Positions 25,139-34,403 of a stretch of 64,000 bases of DNA are shown here, in pieces. Location of the stretch: NCBI RefSeq assembly GCF_004364345.1, contig NZ_SOCA01000002.1:261711-325710 (forward strand). The letters are read 5' to 3'. The stretch's first letter is position 1. The number at the start of each line of letters is the position of its first letter. Source of the DNA: Prosthecobacter fusiformis. GTDB taxonomy: Bacteria; Verrucomicrobiota; Verrucomicrobiia; Verrucomicrobiales; Verrucomicrobiaceae. The notes below the pieces were generated by a model, which was not told the DNA's origin, did no database searches, and worked only from the letters and a program-made list of their open reading frames with translations. Both the position numbers and the translations under genes were made by a program.

Positions 25139-25561
25139 CTATGGGTCGCCGACGATGCTGATGACGATGCTGCGGGTGTGGGGGGCGCGGCGGTGCTCGA
25201 AGAGGAAAATGCCCTGCCAGGTCCCGAGGGCGAGGCGGCTGTTCATGACGGGAATCACTTCGCTGGTGCGGGTGAGGACCATGCGCAGGTGGCTGGGCAT
25301 ATCGTCTGGCCCCTCATGGGTGTGGACGAAGTAAGGGGTGTCTTCGGGGACGAGGTGATCGAAGAAGCTGTGAAGATCCGTCCGGGCGGAGGGATCGGCA
25401 TTTTCATAGATGACCAGGGAGCAACTGGTGTGCTGAACGAAGATCGTGGCCGTGCCGGTGCGGATGCCGCTGCTGGCGATGATGCGCTGGCATTCAGCGG
25501 TGATCTCATAGGTGCCTTTGCCACGGGTGCTGAGGCGGAAACTTTCGGCGTGGGCGGACAT
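25139..25561 (-). CDS. YjbQ family protein (UPF0047)
   Basis: The 140-aa product matches the YjbQ/UPF0047 family: FVQHTSCSLVIYENADPS, HTHEGPDDMPSHLRMVLT and LALGTWQGIFLFEHR. Members show weak thiamine-phosphate synthase activity in vitro and their real role is unsettled. It ends a minus-strand run with the hscB-like gene 49 bp upstream. Confidence 0.88.
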   Translation of the reverse strand: MSAHAESFRLSTRGKGTYEITAECQRIIASSGIRTGTATIFVQHTSCSLVIYENADPSARTDLHSFFDHLVPEDTPYFVHTHEGPDDMPSHLRMVLTRTSEVIPVMNSRLALGTWQGIFLFEHRRAPHTRSIVISIVGDP

Positions 25562-25610
25562 GGAAAGGGTGCGTTGAAGTGGGGACGCGGAATCTGCAGC
25601 AGTCAGTGAA

Positions 25611-26180
25611 TCAGAGCATCAAACCGAGCAAGACTTCGCGTACTTGAGCCCGCCATTTGGAGAGATAGGCGAGGCGGGCCTGGATGCCCTGGAGGTCGGC
25701 CCAGACGGTAGAGTCTGCTTCGGTGACACGCGTATCGTAGATGCCAAGTTTGGATTCGATCTGCTGCCAGAGTTCATCAATGCGGAAACCGAGTTCTTCG
25801 AGGGATTCGCGCAGTCGCATTTCCTCGCTGGCAAGGAGCGCGCGGGCGAGTGCGGTGGAAGCAGACTGTTTCTTTTTGATGCAGGCGGCACCGGCTTGCA
25901 AAAGGGGGCCGAGCTTTTCAAAGATACCCATCAAGGCGGCATCCAGGGGGACGGCACGCCAGGGGGTATCCGAGTGTTTTTCGATGAGATGCTTGAGCCG
26001 GGTGACGGGTGACTTGAGAGTCTCCAGAGCGGCATTTAATTCAGCGCTTAAGTGGGTATCACCGCCAGCCTGGTCCGGATGGGCACTGCGCGTGGCGGTA
26101 AGGTAGGCGGACTGTAAGGTTTCCTCATCCAGAGCGGCACGAGGGGGAAGGCCGAGGAGGGCAAAGGCATCGGCAGACAT
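25611..26180 (-). CDS. HscB-like J-domain co-chaperone
   Basis: The 189-aa product has an N-terminal J domain with the HPD motif at 34-36 (SAHPDQAGGD) and a C-terminal helical region with an LLASEEMRLRESLEELG-like helix, as in HscB. HscB brings an IscU scaffold to the Hsp70 HscA. It lies 9 bp downstream of an A-type Fe-S carrier gene, which supports an Fe-S role. No hscA or iscU lies in the window. Confidence 0.82.
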   Translation of the reverse strand: MSADAFALLGLPPRAALDEETLQSAYLTATRSAHPDQAGGDTHLSAELNAALETLKSPVTRLKHLIEKHSDTPWRAVPLDAALMGIFEKLGPLLQAGAACIKKKQSASTALARALLASEEMRLRESLEELGFRIDELWQQIESKLGIYDTRVTEADSTVWADLQGIQARLAYLSKWRAQVREVLLGLML

Positions 26181-26189
26181 GAGGCGGAA

Positions 26190-26573
26190 TCAGGCTGCGA
26201 AACTTTCGCCGCAGGAGCAGGTAACGATGGCGTTGGGATTGGTGACCTTAAATCCGCCCTGCTGGAGGTCGTCGCTGAAATCGAGTTCGGAGCCGCTGAC
26301 GAAGAGGGCGCTTTTGGGATCAATGACGACGCGCACGTCTCCGGAAATGACCATGATGTCACGATTGGCGGGGCCGTCCACGAGGTCCATTTTGTATTGA
26401 AGACCCGAGCAGCCGCCACCGACGACGGCCACGCGCAGGGCACCGTTTTCTGCGCGGCCCTGTTTGGTGAGCAGGCCGGTCAGCTTGCGTGCGGCGTTGG
26501 GCAGCACCTTGATGAGCTTTTCGTTGCCGAGCTTGTAGTTAGGGGCGGCTTGGGGGGCGGCGGTCGCGGTCAT
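26190..26573 (-). CDS. A-type iron-sulfur carrier (IscA/ErpA family)
   Basis: The 127-aa product has the three conserved cysteines: Cys55 (GGGCSGLQY), Cys119 and Cys121 (TCSCGES). The long frame begins at 26615, within the end of hslO; the ATG at 26573 gives a clean 17-bp gap. It delivers Fe-S clusters to apo-proteins. IscA versus ErpA cannot be decided by eye. Confidence 0.9.
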   Translation of the reverse strand: MTATAAPQAAPNYKLGNEKLIKVLPNAARKLTGLLTKQGRAENGALRVAVVGGGCSGLQYKMDLVDGPANRDIMVISGDVRVVIDPKSALFVSGSELDFSDDLQQGGFKVTNPNAIVTCSCGESFAA

Positions 26574-26590
26574 GGTGAAAGGGGGCTGGC

Positions 26591-27388
26591 TCAGGCGGGC
26601 TGGCGTGCTTTCCATTCGACGAAATCAGACTTCGGCGCATGGAAAATAGCTGCGCAGCGAGGGCAGGTGATGGTGGCGGAACCGTCTTCGAAAATGAAGT
26701 CCAGATCCTCCTCACTGAGGCGGGAGAGCATGGGGAACATGCGGTCGGCTGTGCAGCCGCAGTCAAAGACGTAGGTGCGGGTCTCCAGGAGCGTGAGGTG
26801 CTCCGCCTGGTCCAGGGTGAGGATGTCGGCATCGGTGAGGCCAGCCAGCCATTCTTCATCGGCATCAGGCTCGGCGGAAATTTGGACGAAGTCCTCATCA
26901 TCCAGGCGGAAGATGCGGGTCAGGCGTTGCTCGCTCTGGGTATAAAATTGCTCGACGGCGGAGAGGACATCGGTGCCTTGAAATTCGATCATGCTCTGAC
27001 GTGGCTGCTGCTGGCCGCGGGTGGTTTGAGCGATGAAGAGGGATTTGCCTGTGTCTTTGACATCCTCTGTGAAAAGGCGGCCGGTGACGCGTCCGGGAAC
27101 GGTGGCACCGGTGACGAAGATGTTTAGCAGAGGGTCGCTGAGGTTGATGGTCCAGGCGCAGACTTCGTCATGCGGGCGCGAAGCCAGATGGAGCGCGATG
27201 CCCGTGAGGCTATCCTTGAGCATGCCGTCCAGGCGGTCCGTATGCTTGATGCCGTGCTGCATGAGATGCAGGTAATAATCCATGTAAATGGGGCTGAAGC
27301 GGCCACGTACGAGAAGGCAGTTCCGCTTCCGCACAAAGTAGCAGCGGATTTCGGTGGAGGAAAGATCTGGGCTGAGCATCTGGCTCAT
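26591..27388 (-). CDS. hslO: Redox-regulated chaperone Hsp33 family protein
   Basis: The 265-aa product resembles Hsp33: the central fold is followed by a C-terminal zinc switch with CGC (DCGCTADRM) and CPRC (TCPRCAAIF), matching CxC...CxxC. Oxidation of these cysteines activates holdase activity. It heads a group with an A-type Fe-S carrier and an HscB-like protein, a coherent oxidative-damage set. Confidence 0.85.
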   Translation of the reverse strand: MSQMLSPDLSSTEIRCYFVRKRNCLLVRGRFSPIYMDYYLHLMQHGIKHTDRLDGMLKDSLTGIALHLASRPHDEVCAWTINLSDPLLNIFVTGATVPGRVTGRLFTEDVKDTGKSLFIAQTTRGQQQPRQSMIEFQGTDVLSAVEQFYTQSEQRLTRIFRLDDEDFVQISAEPDADEEWLAGLTDADILTLDQAEHLTLLETRTYVFDCGCTADRMFPMLSRLSEEDLDFIFEDGSATITCPRCAAIFHAPKSDFVEWKARQPA

Positions 27389-27404
27389 AGGATGATGGAG
27401 GGGT

Positions 27405-27432
27405 AAAAGCGGGGGCGGGTGAGGCCCCCGCT
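27405..27432 (-). terminator. Hairpin after the DUF1080 gene
   Basis: AGCGGGGGC (27408-27416) pairs with GCCCCCGCT (27424-27432). On the minus strand four Ts follow. It lies 32 bp past the DUF1080 stop and before hslO. Confidence 0.65.
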
Positions 27433-27463
27433 AGAAGATTGCGGCAGAGATGCCGCCGCTTGC

Positions 27464-28165
27464 TTAGAGGGCCTTGATGTAAAGGTCCTTATAATATACG
27501 ACGCTCTTCGGGTCATGGGCTTGAATTGCCATGGTGCCGGAGGTGAGTTTACGGCCAGCCATGTTTTTCAGGGCGGTGGCGGGATCCCAGCCTTCTGGCT
27601 CGGTCCAGTCGGTGGTGACTTTGCCGTTGATGCTGATGGTGATGTGCTTGCCATCGACTTTGATGCTGTAGTCGAACCATTCGTCATCGGCCACGGGGGC
27701 AGTATCGAGGACGTCCTTGACGGCATAAAGGCCGCCGGTCTTTTTCGGATCCTTGTGGGAGGTGCTGTTGACCTGGCATTCAAAGCCTTTTTCAGGCCAG
27801 CCTTTTTCCTGGTATTCAGTATGGATGTAGAGGCCGGAATTGGAGCCGGGCATGTGCTTCACTTTGCCTTTGAATTCGAAGCTGGTGAATTTGGCGTCGC
27901 CATTTGGGCCGACATAAAAGAGATGGGAGCGGCCATTGCTGACCTTGATGGTGCCGTCTTCTACAGAAAAGCTGTTCGGCGTTTCTTCATTGGATTTCCA
28001 GCCGGTGAAGTCCTTGCCATTGAACATGGAGACCCAGCCATCGGCTTCCGAAGGAGCGGTGGCGGTCGGAGTGGAGGCGGGGGCGGCGGCGGATTTTTCA
28101 TCGGCCGGTTTGCAAGCGGCCAGACTGAGAAGGATGGCCAGGGAGGTGAAGTGGTTGAGTTTCAT
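27464..28165 (-). CDS. DUF1080 (3-keto-disaccharide hydrolase domain) lipoprotein
   Basis: The 233-aa product has a lipoprotein signal (LLSLAAC) and an Ala/Pro/Thr-rich linker, then a DUF1080 beta-sandwich: MFNGKDFTGWKS, NSGLYIHTEYQEKGWPEKGF (CQVNS shortly after) and YKDLYIKAL at the end. Known members hydrolyse 3-keto-glycosides; the family is greatly expanded in Planctomycetes and Verrucomicrobia. The frame is open to 28204 but the ATG at 28165 starts the signal peptide. Confidence 0.9.
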   Translation of the reverse strand: MKLNHFTSLAILLSLAACKPADEKSAAAPASTPTATAPSEADGWVSMFNGKDFTGWKSNEETPNSFSVEDGTIKVSNGRSHLFYVGPNGDAKFTSFEFKGKVKHMPGSNSGLYIHTEYQEKGWPEKGFECQVNSTSHKDPKKTGGLYAVKDVLDTAPVADDEWFDYSIKVDGKHITISINGKVTTDWTEPEGWDPATALKNMAGRKLTSGTMAIQAHDPKSVVYYKDLYIKAL

Positions 28166-28209
28166 CGAGAATGGGGACTTACACGGGAGCGGGCAGGGAG
28201 GCAAGGGGG

Positions 28210-29226
28210 CTATTCCGTCTCCGAGCGGGGATCGCGGGAGAGTAAGGCGCGCATCGCTTCTTTGGCGGGCTTGGCCTGGTAGAGCATGGCGTAGATTTCA
28301 TCCAGCAGGGGAGTGCGCACGCCTTTGGCCTTGGCGGCTTCATGCAGGCTGGCGGTATTCGGCACACCTTCCGCCACCATGCGGGTGCTGGACATGATCT
28401 CCTGAAGTGGCATTCCCTCCCCGAGGAGGCGGCCGACACGGTGATTGCGACTGTGCTCGGAATAGCAAGTGGCCATGAGGTCGCCCACGCCGCCGAGGCC
28501 CATGAAGGACTCCGCCCGGCCGCCCATGGCGATGCCCATGCGGACCATTTCAGCCAGGGCGCGGGTGACGAGGGCGGCGATGGCGTTGTCTCCGAGTTTC
28601 AAACCCAGGGCGATGCCTGCGGCGATGGCATAGGGGTTTTTCATGGCGCCTGCCCACTCGACACCGGTGACGTCGTCGCTGGTATAGGTGCGGAACCAGG
28701 GGAGGGTAAAGCAGCACTGGACATCCCGGGCGATGTCGTCGTTTTCACAGGCGACAACGGCAGCGGTGGCCATGCGCTGGGAGACTTCCTCGGCGTGATT
28801 AGGACCTGTGAGGACGGCGAGGGGTGTGGTGGGAAAGGATTCGTGAAGGATCTGGGTGAGACGCCTGCCGGTATTCATTTCGATGCCTTTAGCGCAGGAG
28901 ATAAGCACCCTTGCTGACTGGAGCGCGGGCAATGAGGCCATGGTGCTGGCGGTTTCACGCACGGCTTTGGAAGGAACGACGAAGACGACTAAGTTGGCTG
29001 GCTGGAGGTCATTCAGACTGGCGGTGGCCTGGATGCTGGAAGGGAGCACGAGGCCGGGGAGGTAACGGGAGTTCCGCCGGGTGCTCTGGATTTCATCCAT
29101 GAGTTCATGGTCACGGCCCCAGAACTGGACTTGCAGCCCCCGGTCAGCCAAGACGGCGGTGAGGGCGGTGCCCCAGCTTCCGGCTCCGATGACGAGTGCG
29201 TTGGTGTAGGGCAGGGGGGATGGCAT
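28210..29226 (-). CDS. gpsA: NAD(P)H-dependent glycerol-3-phosphate dehydrogenase
   Basis: The 338-aa enzyme makes sn-glycerol 3-phosphate for phospholipids. GAGSWGTAL is the Rossmann dinucleotide loop; LTGPNHAEEV and AGAMKNPYAIAAGI hold the catalytic lysine; FMGLGGVGDLMATCYS and SRNHRVG complete the signature. NPYAI replaces the common NVIAI or NVYAI pattern, a small deviation. No signal, cytoplasmic. Confidence 0.95.
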   Translation of the reverse strand: MPSPLPYTNALVIGAGSWGTALTAVLADRGLQVQFWGRDHELMDEIQSTRRNSRYLPGLVLPSSIQATASLNDLQPANLVVFVVPSKAVRETASTMASLPALQSARVLISCAKGIEMNTGRRLTQILHESFPTTPLAVLTGPNHAEEVSQRMATAAVVACENDDIARDVQCCFTLPWFRTYTSDDVTGVEWAGAMKNPYAIAAGIALGLKLGDNAIAALVTRALAEMVRMGIAMGGRAESFMGLGGVGDLMATCYSEHSRNHRVGRLLGEGMPLQEIMSSTRMVAEGVPNTASLHEAAKAKGVRTPLLDEIYAMLYQAKPAKEAMRALLSRDPRSETE

Positions 29227-29387
29227 GGTGATTTATTAAACGCTATCAAAGAGCAGCCGAGGCAGTCCTGCCAGTGTCTTCTGTGCATGGATGCAACATC
29301 GGCGTGATGTGGCGCAAGATGAAGCCGCTGGAAGTAGTGGGCACGAATACCAAGGGTAGCGTATCGCCCTCTCTATTATCTCCACGT

Positions 29388-30599
29388 ATGAATCCCCTCA
29401 CCCATCTGGCAGGCCGCCGTGAACTGGCTGCTTTTTACCAAAAGACCCTGCTGGAAGATGTGATGCCCTTTTGGCTCAAACATGGGATGGATGCTGAGCT
29501 GGATGGAATCTTCACGGCGCTGGACCGAGATGGCAGTCTTTTGGATACGGATAAAAGCATCTGGTTCCAGGGGCGTGCGGGCTGGATGTTTTCCACAGTG
29601 TATAACACGGTGGCACAAGATCGGGCCTGGTTTGATGCAGCGGGTTCATGCTTGGCCTTTTTGGAAAAGCACGGTTATGCGACGGATGGAAAACTTTTCT
29701 TCACGGTGACACGCGAGGGCAAACCCTTGCGCATGCGCAGGTATGCTTACAGCGAGGCCTTTGCTGCGATGGGCCATGCGGCCTATGCCAAGGCATCCGG
29801 GGATCATCATTATGTGGAGGCAGCGGTGCGGGATTTTTCTTTTTACCTGCGGCACTCCTTTGAGCCGGGGTACATGATGCCAAAGGTGGACTCGAATACG
29901 CGGCCGATGGTGAGCATCGGAGCGCTGATGATCGGCATCGTGACGGCGCAGGAACTGCGCGCGAACTTGGGGCATGTGGATGTGGCGGGGCGCAGTGCGA
30001 CGGAATGGATCGATCTTTTCATCCTGGATATTCAGCGGCTGTTTTTCAAACCGGAGCTGGAGGTGCTGCTGGAAACGGTGGCCCCGGATGGCAGCATTTT
30101 AGATCATTTAGAGGGACGAATTTTGAATCCGGGGCATGCCATTGAGTGTGCTTGGTTCATTCTTCATGAAGGGCGGATGCGGGGTGAAAAGAGCTACATT
30201 GATCTGGGGCTGCGCATCCTGGACTGCATGTGGAAGTGGGGCTGGGATGAGGAAATGGGCGGGCTGTTTTACTACCGCGATGTGTATGGAAAACCGGTGC
30301 AGGAATACTGGCAGGATATGAAATTTTGGTGGCCGCATAATGAGGCGATCATTGCCACACTGCTGGCCTATGAAGTGAGCGGGGATGCCAAATATGCCGC
30401 GATGCATCAGCAGGTGCATGATTGGAGCTTTGCCCATTTTCCAGACGCTGAGCATGGCGAATGGTATGGGTATCTGCATCGAGATGGCAGTGTGGCGCAG
30501 AAGGCCAAAGGCAATATGTTCAAAGGCCCCTTTCATCTACCGAGGATGCTCTTGTATTGCGGTGAGCTTTTGAAGGAATCAACCATCGCCCGCGCCTAA
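29388..30599 (+). CDS. AGE-family epimerase, probably N-acylglucosamine 2-epimerase
   Basis: The product of about 403 aa is an alpha/alpha-barrel epimerase. The catalytic histidines are visible in NPGHAIECAWFI and WWPHNEAIIATL; GRAGWMFSTVYN and MLLYCGELLK also fit the family. Members interconvert ManNAc and GlcNAc or act on mannose or cellobiose. A sialate-lyase-like aldolase gene lies 0.9 kb downstream, so the ManNAc-to-GlcNAc reaction is preferred. The frame is open to 29274; the ATG at 29388 fits homologous N-termini. Confidence 0.87.
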   Translation: MNPLTHLAGRRELAAFYQKTLLEDVMPFWLKHGMDAELDGIFTALDRDGSLLDTDKSIWFQGRAGWMFSTVYNTVAQDRAWFDAAGSCLAFLEKHGYATDGKLFFTVTREGKPLRMRRYAYSEAFAAMGHAAYAKASGDHHYVEAAVRDFSFYLRHSFEPGYMMPKVDSNTRPMVSIGALMIGIVTAQELRANLGHVDVAGRSATEWIDLFILDIQRLFFKPELEVLLETVAPDGSILDHLEGRILNPGHAIECAWFILHEGRMRGEKSYIDLGLRILDCMWKWGWDEEMGGLFYYRDVYGKPVQEYWQDMKFWWPHNEAIIATLLAYEVSGDAKYAAMHQQVHDWSFAHFPDAEHGEWYGYLHRDGSVAQKAKGNMFKGPFHLPRMLLYCGELLKESTIARA

Positions 30600-30646
30600 C
30601 AGGCAGAAGTCCGCTCCGATAACTAACTTTTTAGACGCATAATGAT

Positions 30647-30692
30647 ACAGACCTGTCTCATCACTGGATTGTAAATAGATAGACAGGTCTGT
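30647..30692. promoter_or_regulatory. Inverted-repeat operator upstream of the tetR gene
   Basis: ACAGACCTGTCT (30647-30658) and its exact complement AGACAGGTCTGT (30681-30692) flank 22 bp, 37 bp before the TetR-family start. Symmetry and place suggest the autoregulatory operator of the repressor. Confidence 0.7.
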
Positions 30693-30728
30693 CCAAATCG
30701 AGCATCCTTGAAATAGTCGCCTGAAGCC

Positions 30729-31367
30729 ATGGATGAGTCCTTGAAGAAACAGCCCCGGCTTGGTGCACGTGAGCGCATCGTCGAGACGGCTTTAAAATTG
30801 TTTTATCGCGATGGATTGAGGGCGACAGGGATTGATAAAGTGATCGCCGAATCCGGGGTGGCAAAGATGTCTTTGTACCGGCATTTTCCGTCAAAGAGTT
30901 TGCTTGTCGCAGAGTGTCTGAGGCTGCGGAGCCAAAGCTGGATTTCGTGGTTCCAACCTGCGGTCGAAAAGAAGCTGCGAATGCCTGGCGCTGGGCTGGA
31001 AGTGATCGCTGATGTACTGCGCACCTGGTTTGCGAAAGCTGATTTTCGAGGGTGTCCTTTTATCAATGCACAGGCTGAGACGCCTGCTTCTGATGAAGAC
31101 GTCCTCGAAGTGATTCGCGAGCACAAGAGGGTGTTGGAATCCTGGCTGGTGGAGCTGGCGATACGACTGGAATATGCGACCCCCAAACAAACGGCGGCGG
31201 CGGTGATGATCGTGATGGATGGGATGATGGTGCGCGCGCAAATGACGCGAGATGCGACGGTCAACGACGCAGGCCACGTTTTGCTGAAGAAATTCAGCCG
31301 TCATGTGCATAGGGATGAACTGCAGGAAGAGGGGGAGGCAGCGCAATTATATTTGCCTGGTTTATAA
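30729..31367 (+). CDS. TetR-family transcriptional regulator
   Basis: The 212-aa product has an N-terminal TetR helix-turn-helix (residues about 13-60: RERIVETALKLFYRDGLRAT, GVAKMSLYRHFPSK) and a ligand-binding C-terminal half with FRGCPFINAQAE, as in the YxaF/LmrA-like subgroup. It sits between an AGE epimerase gene and a sialate-lyase-like gene on the same strand. Its own operator candidate lies just upstream. Control of the neighbouring catabolic genes is possible but not shown. Confidence 0.9.
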   Translation: MDESLKKQPRLGARERIVETALKLFYRDGLRATGIDKVIAESGVAKMSLYRHFPSKSLLVAECLRLRSQSWISWFQPAVEKKLRMPGAGLEVIADVLRTWFAKADFRGCPFINAQAETPASDEDVLEVIREHKRVLESWLVELAIRLEYATPKQTAAAVMIVMDGMMVRAQMTRDATVNDAGHVLLKKFSRHVHRDELQEEGEAAQLYLPGL

Positions 31368-31454
31368 GGATGAAGAGACGAACATGTTCCAGAAAAGAAC
31401 AGGTGATCAGTTGACGTATAGACAGGGACTGCTGCGTTATACTGTTTCACTTCC

Positions 31455-32375
31455 ATGATCTCCCATCCCATTACCGGTCTCGTTGCCGCCACACACACGC
31501 CTTTTCATGCTGACGGCTCCTTGAATCTGGGGATGGTGGAAAAGCAGGCGGCGCATCTTCAGCACACGGGTATTGCGGCGGCCTTCATCGGTGGCACCAC
31601 AGGTGAAAGCCATTCGCTGAGCCTGGATGAACGCAAGGCGCTGACGAAAAGGTGGATGGAGGTGACTGCTGGCAGCAGCCTAAAGGTGGTGGTGCATGTG
31701 GGGGCAAACTGCCTGGGGGATGTGGCGGCATTAGCTGCCCAGGCCCAGGAGGTGGGGGCGGATGCGATCAGTGCGCTGGCACCGAGCTACTTCAAACCGC
31801 GTAGTGTGGCGTCTCTGGTGGACTGCTGTGTGCAGATCACGGCGGCGGCTCCAGAGCTGCCGTTCTTTCTGTATGACATTCCTTCCTTCACGGGGATCTC
31901 TCTTTCGATGCCGGAGTTTTTGACGATGGGTGCTGAGCGTCTTCCGACACTCGCGGGAATCAAGTTTACTAACCCCGATGGGATGATGTTTCAGCAGTGC
32001 CTCTATCACAGTGATAGCGCTTTTTCCATCCTGTGGGGGACGGATGAATGCTTGATCGCAGGTCTGGCGCTGGGCGCGACGGGTGCGGTGGGCAGCACGT
32101 ATAATTTTGCGGCACCGATTTATCAGCGGATCATCCGGGCCTTTGGCGAAAACGATTTTGTGACGGCACGGGCGGAGCAGAAACGCTCGGTCGAACTGGT
32201 GGCTCGCCTGGCCTCCGTCGGCTACATGGGCGCGGCGAAGAGTGTTATGAAGATCCTGGGTGTGGACGTGGGTCCGGCGCGGCTGCCACATACCAATCTG
32301 GATGCGGCTCAGGAGAAGGCATTGCAGGCGGATCTGGAGGAGATGGGGCTGCTGAGCGCGGAGTTTAGGGTTTGA
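31455..32375 (+). CDS. Dihydrodipicolinate synthase/N-acetylneuraminate lyase family aldolase, probably sialate lyase
   Basis: The 306-aa class I aldolase has the Schiff-base Lys170 (AGIKFTNPD), the catalytic Tyr140 (FFLYDIPSFTGI) and the GGTTGESHSLSLDER loop. The loop and FTNPD resemble N-acetylneuraminate lyases, including the vertebrate-type enzyme, more than DapA. Reaction: Neu5Ac to ManNAc plus pyruvate. With the AGE epimerase upstream this would feed GlcNAc metabolism. No transporter or sialidase gene is present in the window. Confidence 0.82.
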   Translation: MISHPITGLVAATHTPFHADGSLNLGMVEKQAAHLQHTGIAAAFIGGTTGESHSLSLDERKALTKRWMEVTAGSSLKVVVHVGANCLGDVAALAAQAQEVGADAISALAPSYFKPRSVASLVDCCVQITAAAPELPFFLYDIPSFTGISLSMPEFLTMGAERLPTLAGIKFTNPDGMMFQQCLYHSDSAFSILWGTDECLIAGLALGATGAVGSTYNFAAPIYQRIIRAFGENDFVTARAEQKRSVELVARLASVGYMGAAKSVMKILGVDVGPARLPHTNLDAAQEKALQADLEEMGLLSAEFRV

Positions 32376-32393
32376 GGCAGGGGTTGGAGGGAG

Positions 32394-32545
<152 letters not shown>

Positions 32546-32577
32546 GAATGCCGACGGATCGTCGGCGCTCCATGGCC

Positions 32578-33375
32578 TTAGACCGCGATGGCGGCTTTAA
32601 TCGCCGGGTGGGGATCGTAGCCTTCGAGGGTGAAGTCCTCGTAGCGAAAGGCGAAGAGGTCTTTGACCTCTGGATTCAGCTTCATCACGGGCAGGGGACG
32701 AGGCTCGCGGGTGAGCTGGAGGCGGGCCTGTTCCAGGTGATTGGCGTAGAGGTGGAGGTCACCAAAGGTGTGGACGAATTCGCCGGGCTGGAGGTCGCAT
32801 ACTTGGGCGACCATGAGAGTGAGCAGGGCGTAACTGGCGATGTTGAAGGGGACGCCAAGGAAGAGATCGGCGCTGCGTTGGTAGAGCTGGCAGCTCAGTT
32901 TGCCCTTATCTACGAAGAATTGAAACAGGCAATGGCAGGGCGGGAGGGCCATCTGATCCACCACGGCGACGTTCCAGGCGCTGACGATGTGACGGCGGCT
33001 GTAAGGGTTTTTGCGGATGCCTTCGACGAGCTTAATGATCTGATCCAGGGGCTCAGCACCGGGGGCACCCTGCCAGCGCCGCCATTGGGCTCCATAGACG
33101 GGACCGAGGTCGCCGTTTTCATCGGCCCATTCGTCCCAGATGCTGACTTTGTTTTCCTGAAGGTAACGGATGTTGGTATCCCCCTGGAGGAACCAAAGGA
33201 GCTCGTGAATGATGCTGCGGAGGTGCAGTTTTTTAGTGGTGACGAGGGGGAAACCGACGCTGAGGTCGTAACGGCTCTGCTCGCCAAAAACGGAATACGC
33301 GCCTGTGCCAGTGCGGTCTTCACGGTAGCTACCGTGGGTGAGCACTTTCTGGAGCAGGCGATGGTATTCGATCAT
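32578..33375 (-). CDS. thyA: Thymidylate synthase
   Basis: The 265-aa enzyme methylates dUMP with methylene-tetrahydrofolate. Catalytic Cys147 lies in [15 protein letters not shown] near 21-25 and [20 protein letters not shown] bind the nucleotide and folate. Length and motifs match the E. coli type. It is the first recognised gene after the convergent repeat region. Confidence 0.96.
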   Translation of the reverse strand: MIEYHRLLQKVLTHGSYREDRTGTGAYSVFGEQSRYDLSVGFPLVTTKKLHLRSIIHELLWFLQGDTNIRYLQENKVSIWDEWADENGDLGPVYGAQWRRWQGAPGAEPLDQIIKLVEGIRKNPYSRRHIVSAWNVAVVDQMALPPCHCLFQFFVDKGKLSCQLYQRSADLFLGVPFNIASYALLTLMVAQVCDLQPGEFVHTFGDLHLYANHLEQARLQLTREPRPLPVMKLNPEVKDLFAFRYEDFTLEGYDPHPAIKAAIAV

Positions 33376-33397
33376 TGCGGCTTATTCTTCAAAAGCC

Positions 33398-34294
33398 TTA
33401 GTCACGAGTGCTGTAAACTTCCGTGCCCGAGGAATTCGCCAGTTCTTTGAACTTGGTGATGATCTGGGCGGTGAGTTTGCCAGGCTTGCCATCGCCGATA
33501 GGGCGGCGGTCATACTGGACAGCGGGGATGACCTCGGCGGCGGTGCCGGTGAGGAAACATTCATCGGCGGTATAGACTTCATGCCGGGTCATGGTGACTT
33601 CATGGACCTGAAGGCCCATTTCACGCATGACATCCATCACCGCCTGACGGGTGATGCCGTTGAGTGCACCGCTGGCGATGGTGGGGGTATAGACCTGCCC
33701 GCCTTTAATGACGAAGATGTTGTCTCCCGTACATTCGGCCACGTAACCCTGCTCATTGAGCATGATCCCTTCTTCACATCCGGCCTGGATGCATTCGATC
33801 TTGGCCATGATGTTGTTGAGGTAATTCAGGCTTTTCACCTGCGGGCTGAGGGCGGCCGGAGGTGGGCGGCGGGTGGCGCAGGTGATGAGGTTCAGGCCGG
33901 TTTCATACTTCTCCTTCGGATAAAGCGTGATGCCGCTGGCGATGATGATGATGCCTGCTTTCGGGCACTGGTAAGGATTGAGACCCAGGGAACCGACACC
34001 GCGGGTGATGACGAGGCGGATGTAACCGTCGCGCAGGTTATTCGCGGCGACTGTTTCCACGGTGGCCTTTTCCATTTCCTCGATGGAGATGGGGATGGTC
34101 AGGCAGATGGAGCGGGCGCTTTCATAAAGCCGCACCAGATGCTCCGTCAGACGGAAGACGCGGCCATTGTAAATGCGGATACCTTCAAAACAGCCATCAC
34201 CATAAAGCAGACCATGGTCGAAGACGGACACCTTGGCCTCGGATTCAGGAACAAGCTTGTCGTCGAGATAAATGAGCAGAGGGGATGATGCCAT
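33398..34294 (-). CDS. ilvE: Branched-chain amino acid aminotransferase (class IV)
   Basis: The 298-aa PLP enzyme has the Schiff-base Lys154 (QVKSLNYLNNIMAK), the phosphate-binding region ECTGDNIFVI and the N-terminal FDHGLLYGDGCFEGIR. It transfers the amino group in the last step of Ile, Leu and Val synthesis; a D-amino acid transaminase is less likely. The frame is open to 34495; the ATG at 34294 fits the family. An ACT-domain protein gene lies just upstream on the same strand. Confidence 0.92.
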   Translation of the reverse strand: MASSPLLIYLDDKLVPESEAKVSVFDHGLLYGDGCFEGIRIYNGRVFRLTEHLVRLYESARSICLTIPISIEEMEKATVETVAANNLRDGYIRLVITRGVGSLGLNPYQCPKAGIIIIASGITLYPKEKYETGLNLITCATRRPPPAALSPQVKSLNYLNNIMAKIECIQAGCEEGIMLNEQGYVAECTGDNIFVIKGGQVYTPTIASGALNGITRQAVMDVMREMGLQVHEVTMTRHEVYTADECFLTGTAAEVIPAVQYDRRPIGDGKPGKLTAQIITKFKELANSSGTEVYSTRD

Positions 34295-34403
34295 GATGGG
34301 TGAATGGAGGGGCAATGAGAATGGCAGGGACCCGCTCATTTGCAAGTCTCTGCTTGCAGATGGCTGCGGGCGGGTGCTCTCGATAGAAGAATGGGCGGGC
34401 AGC

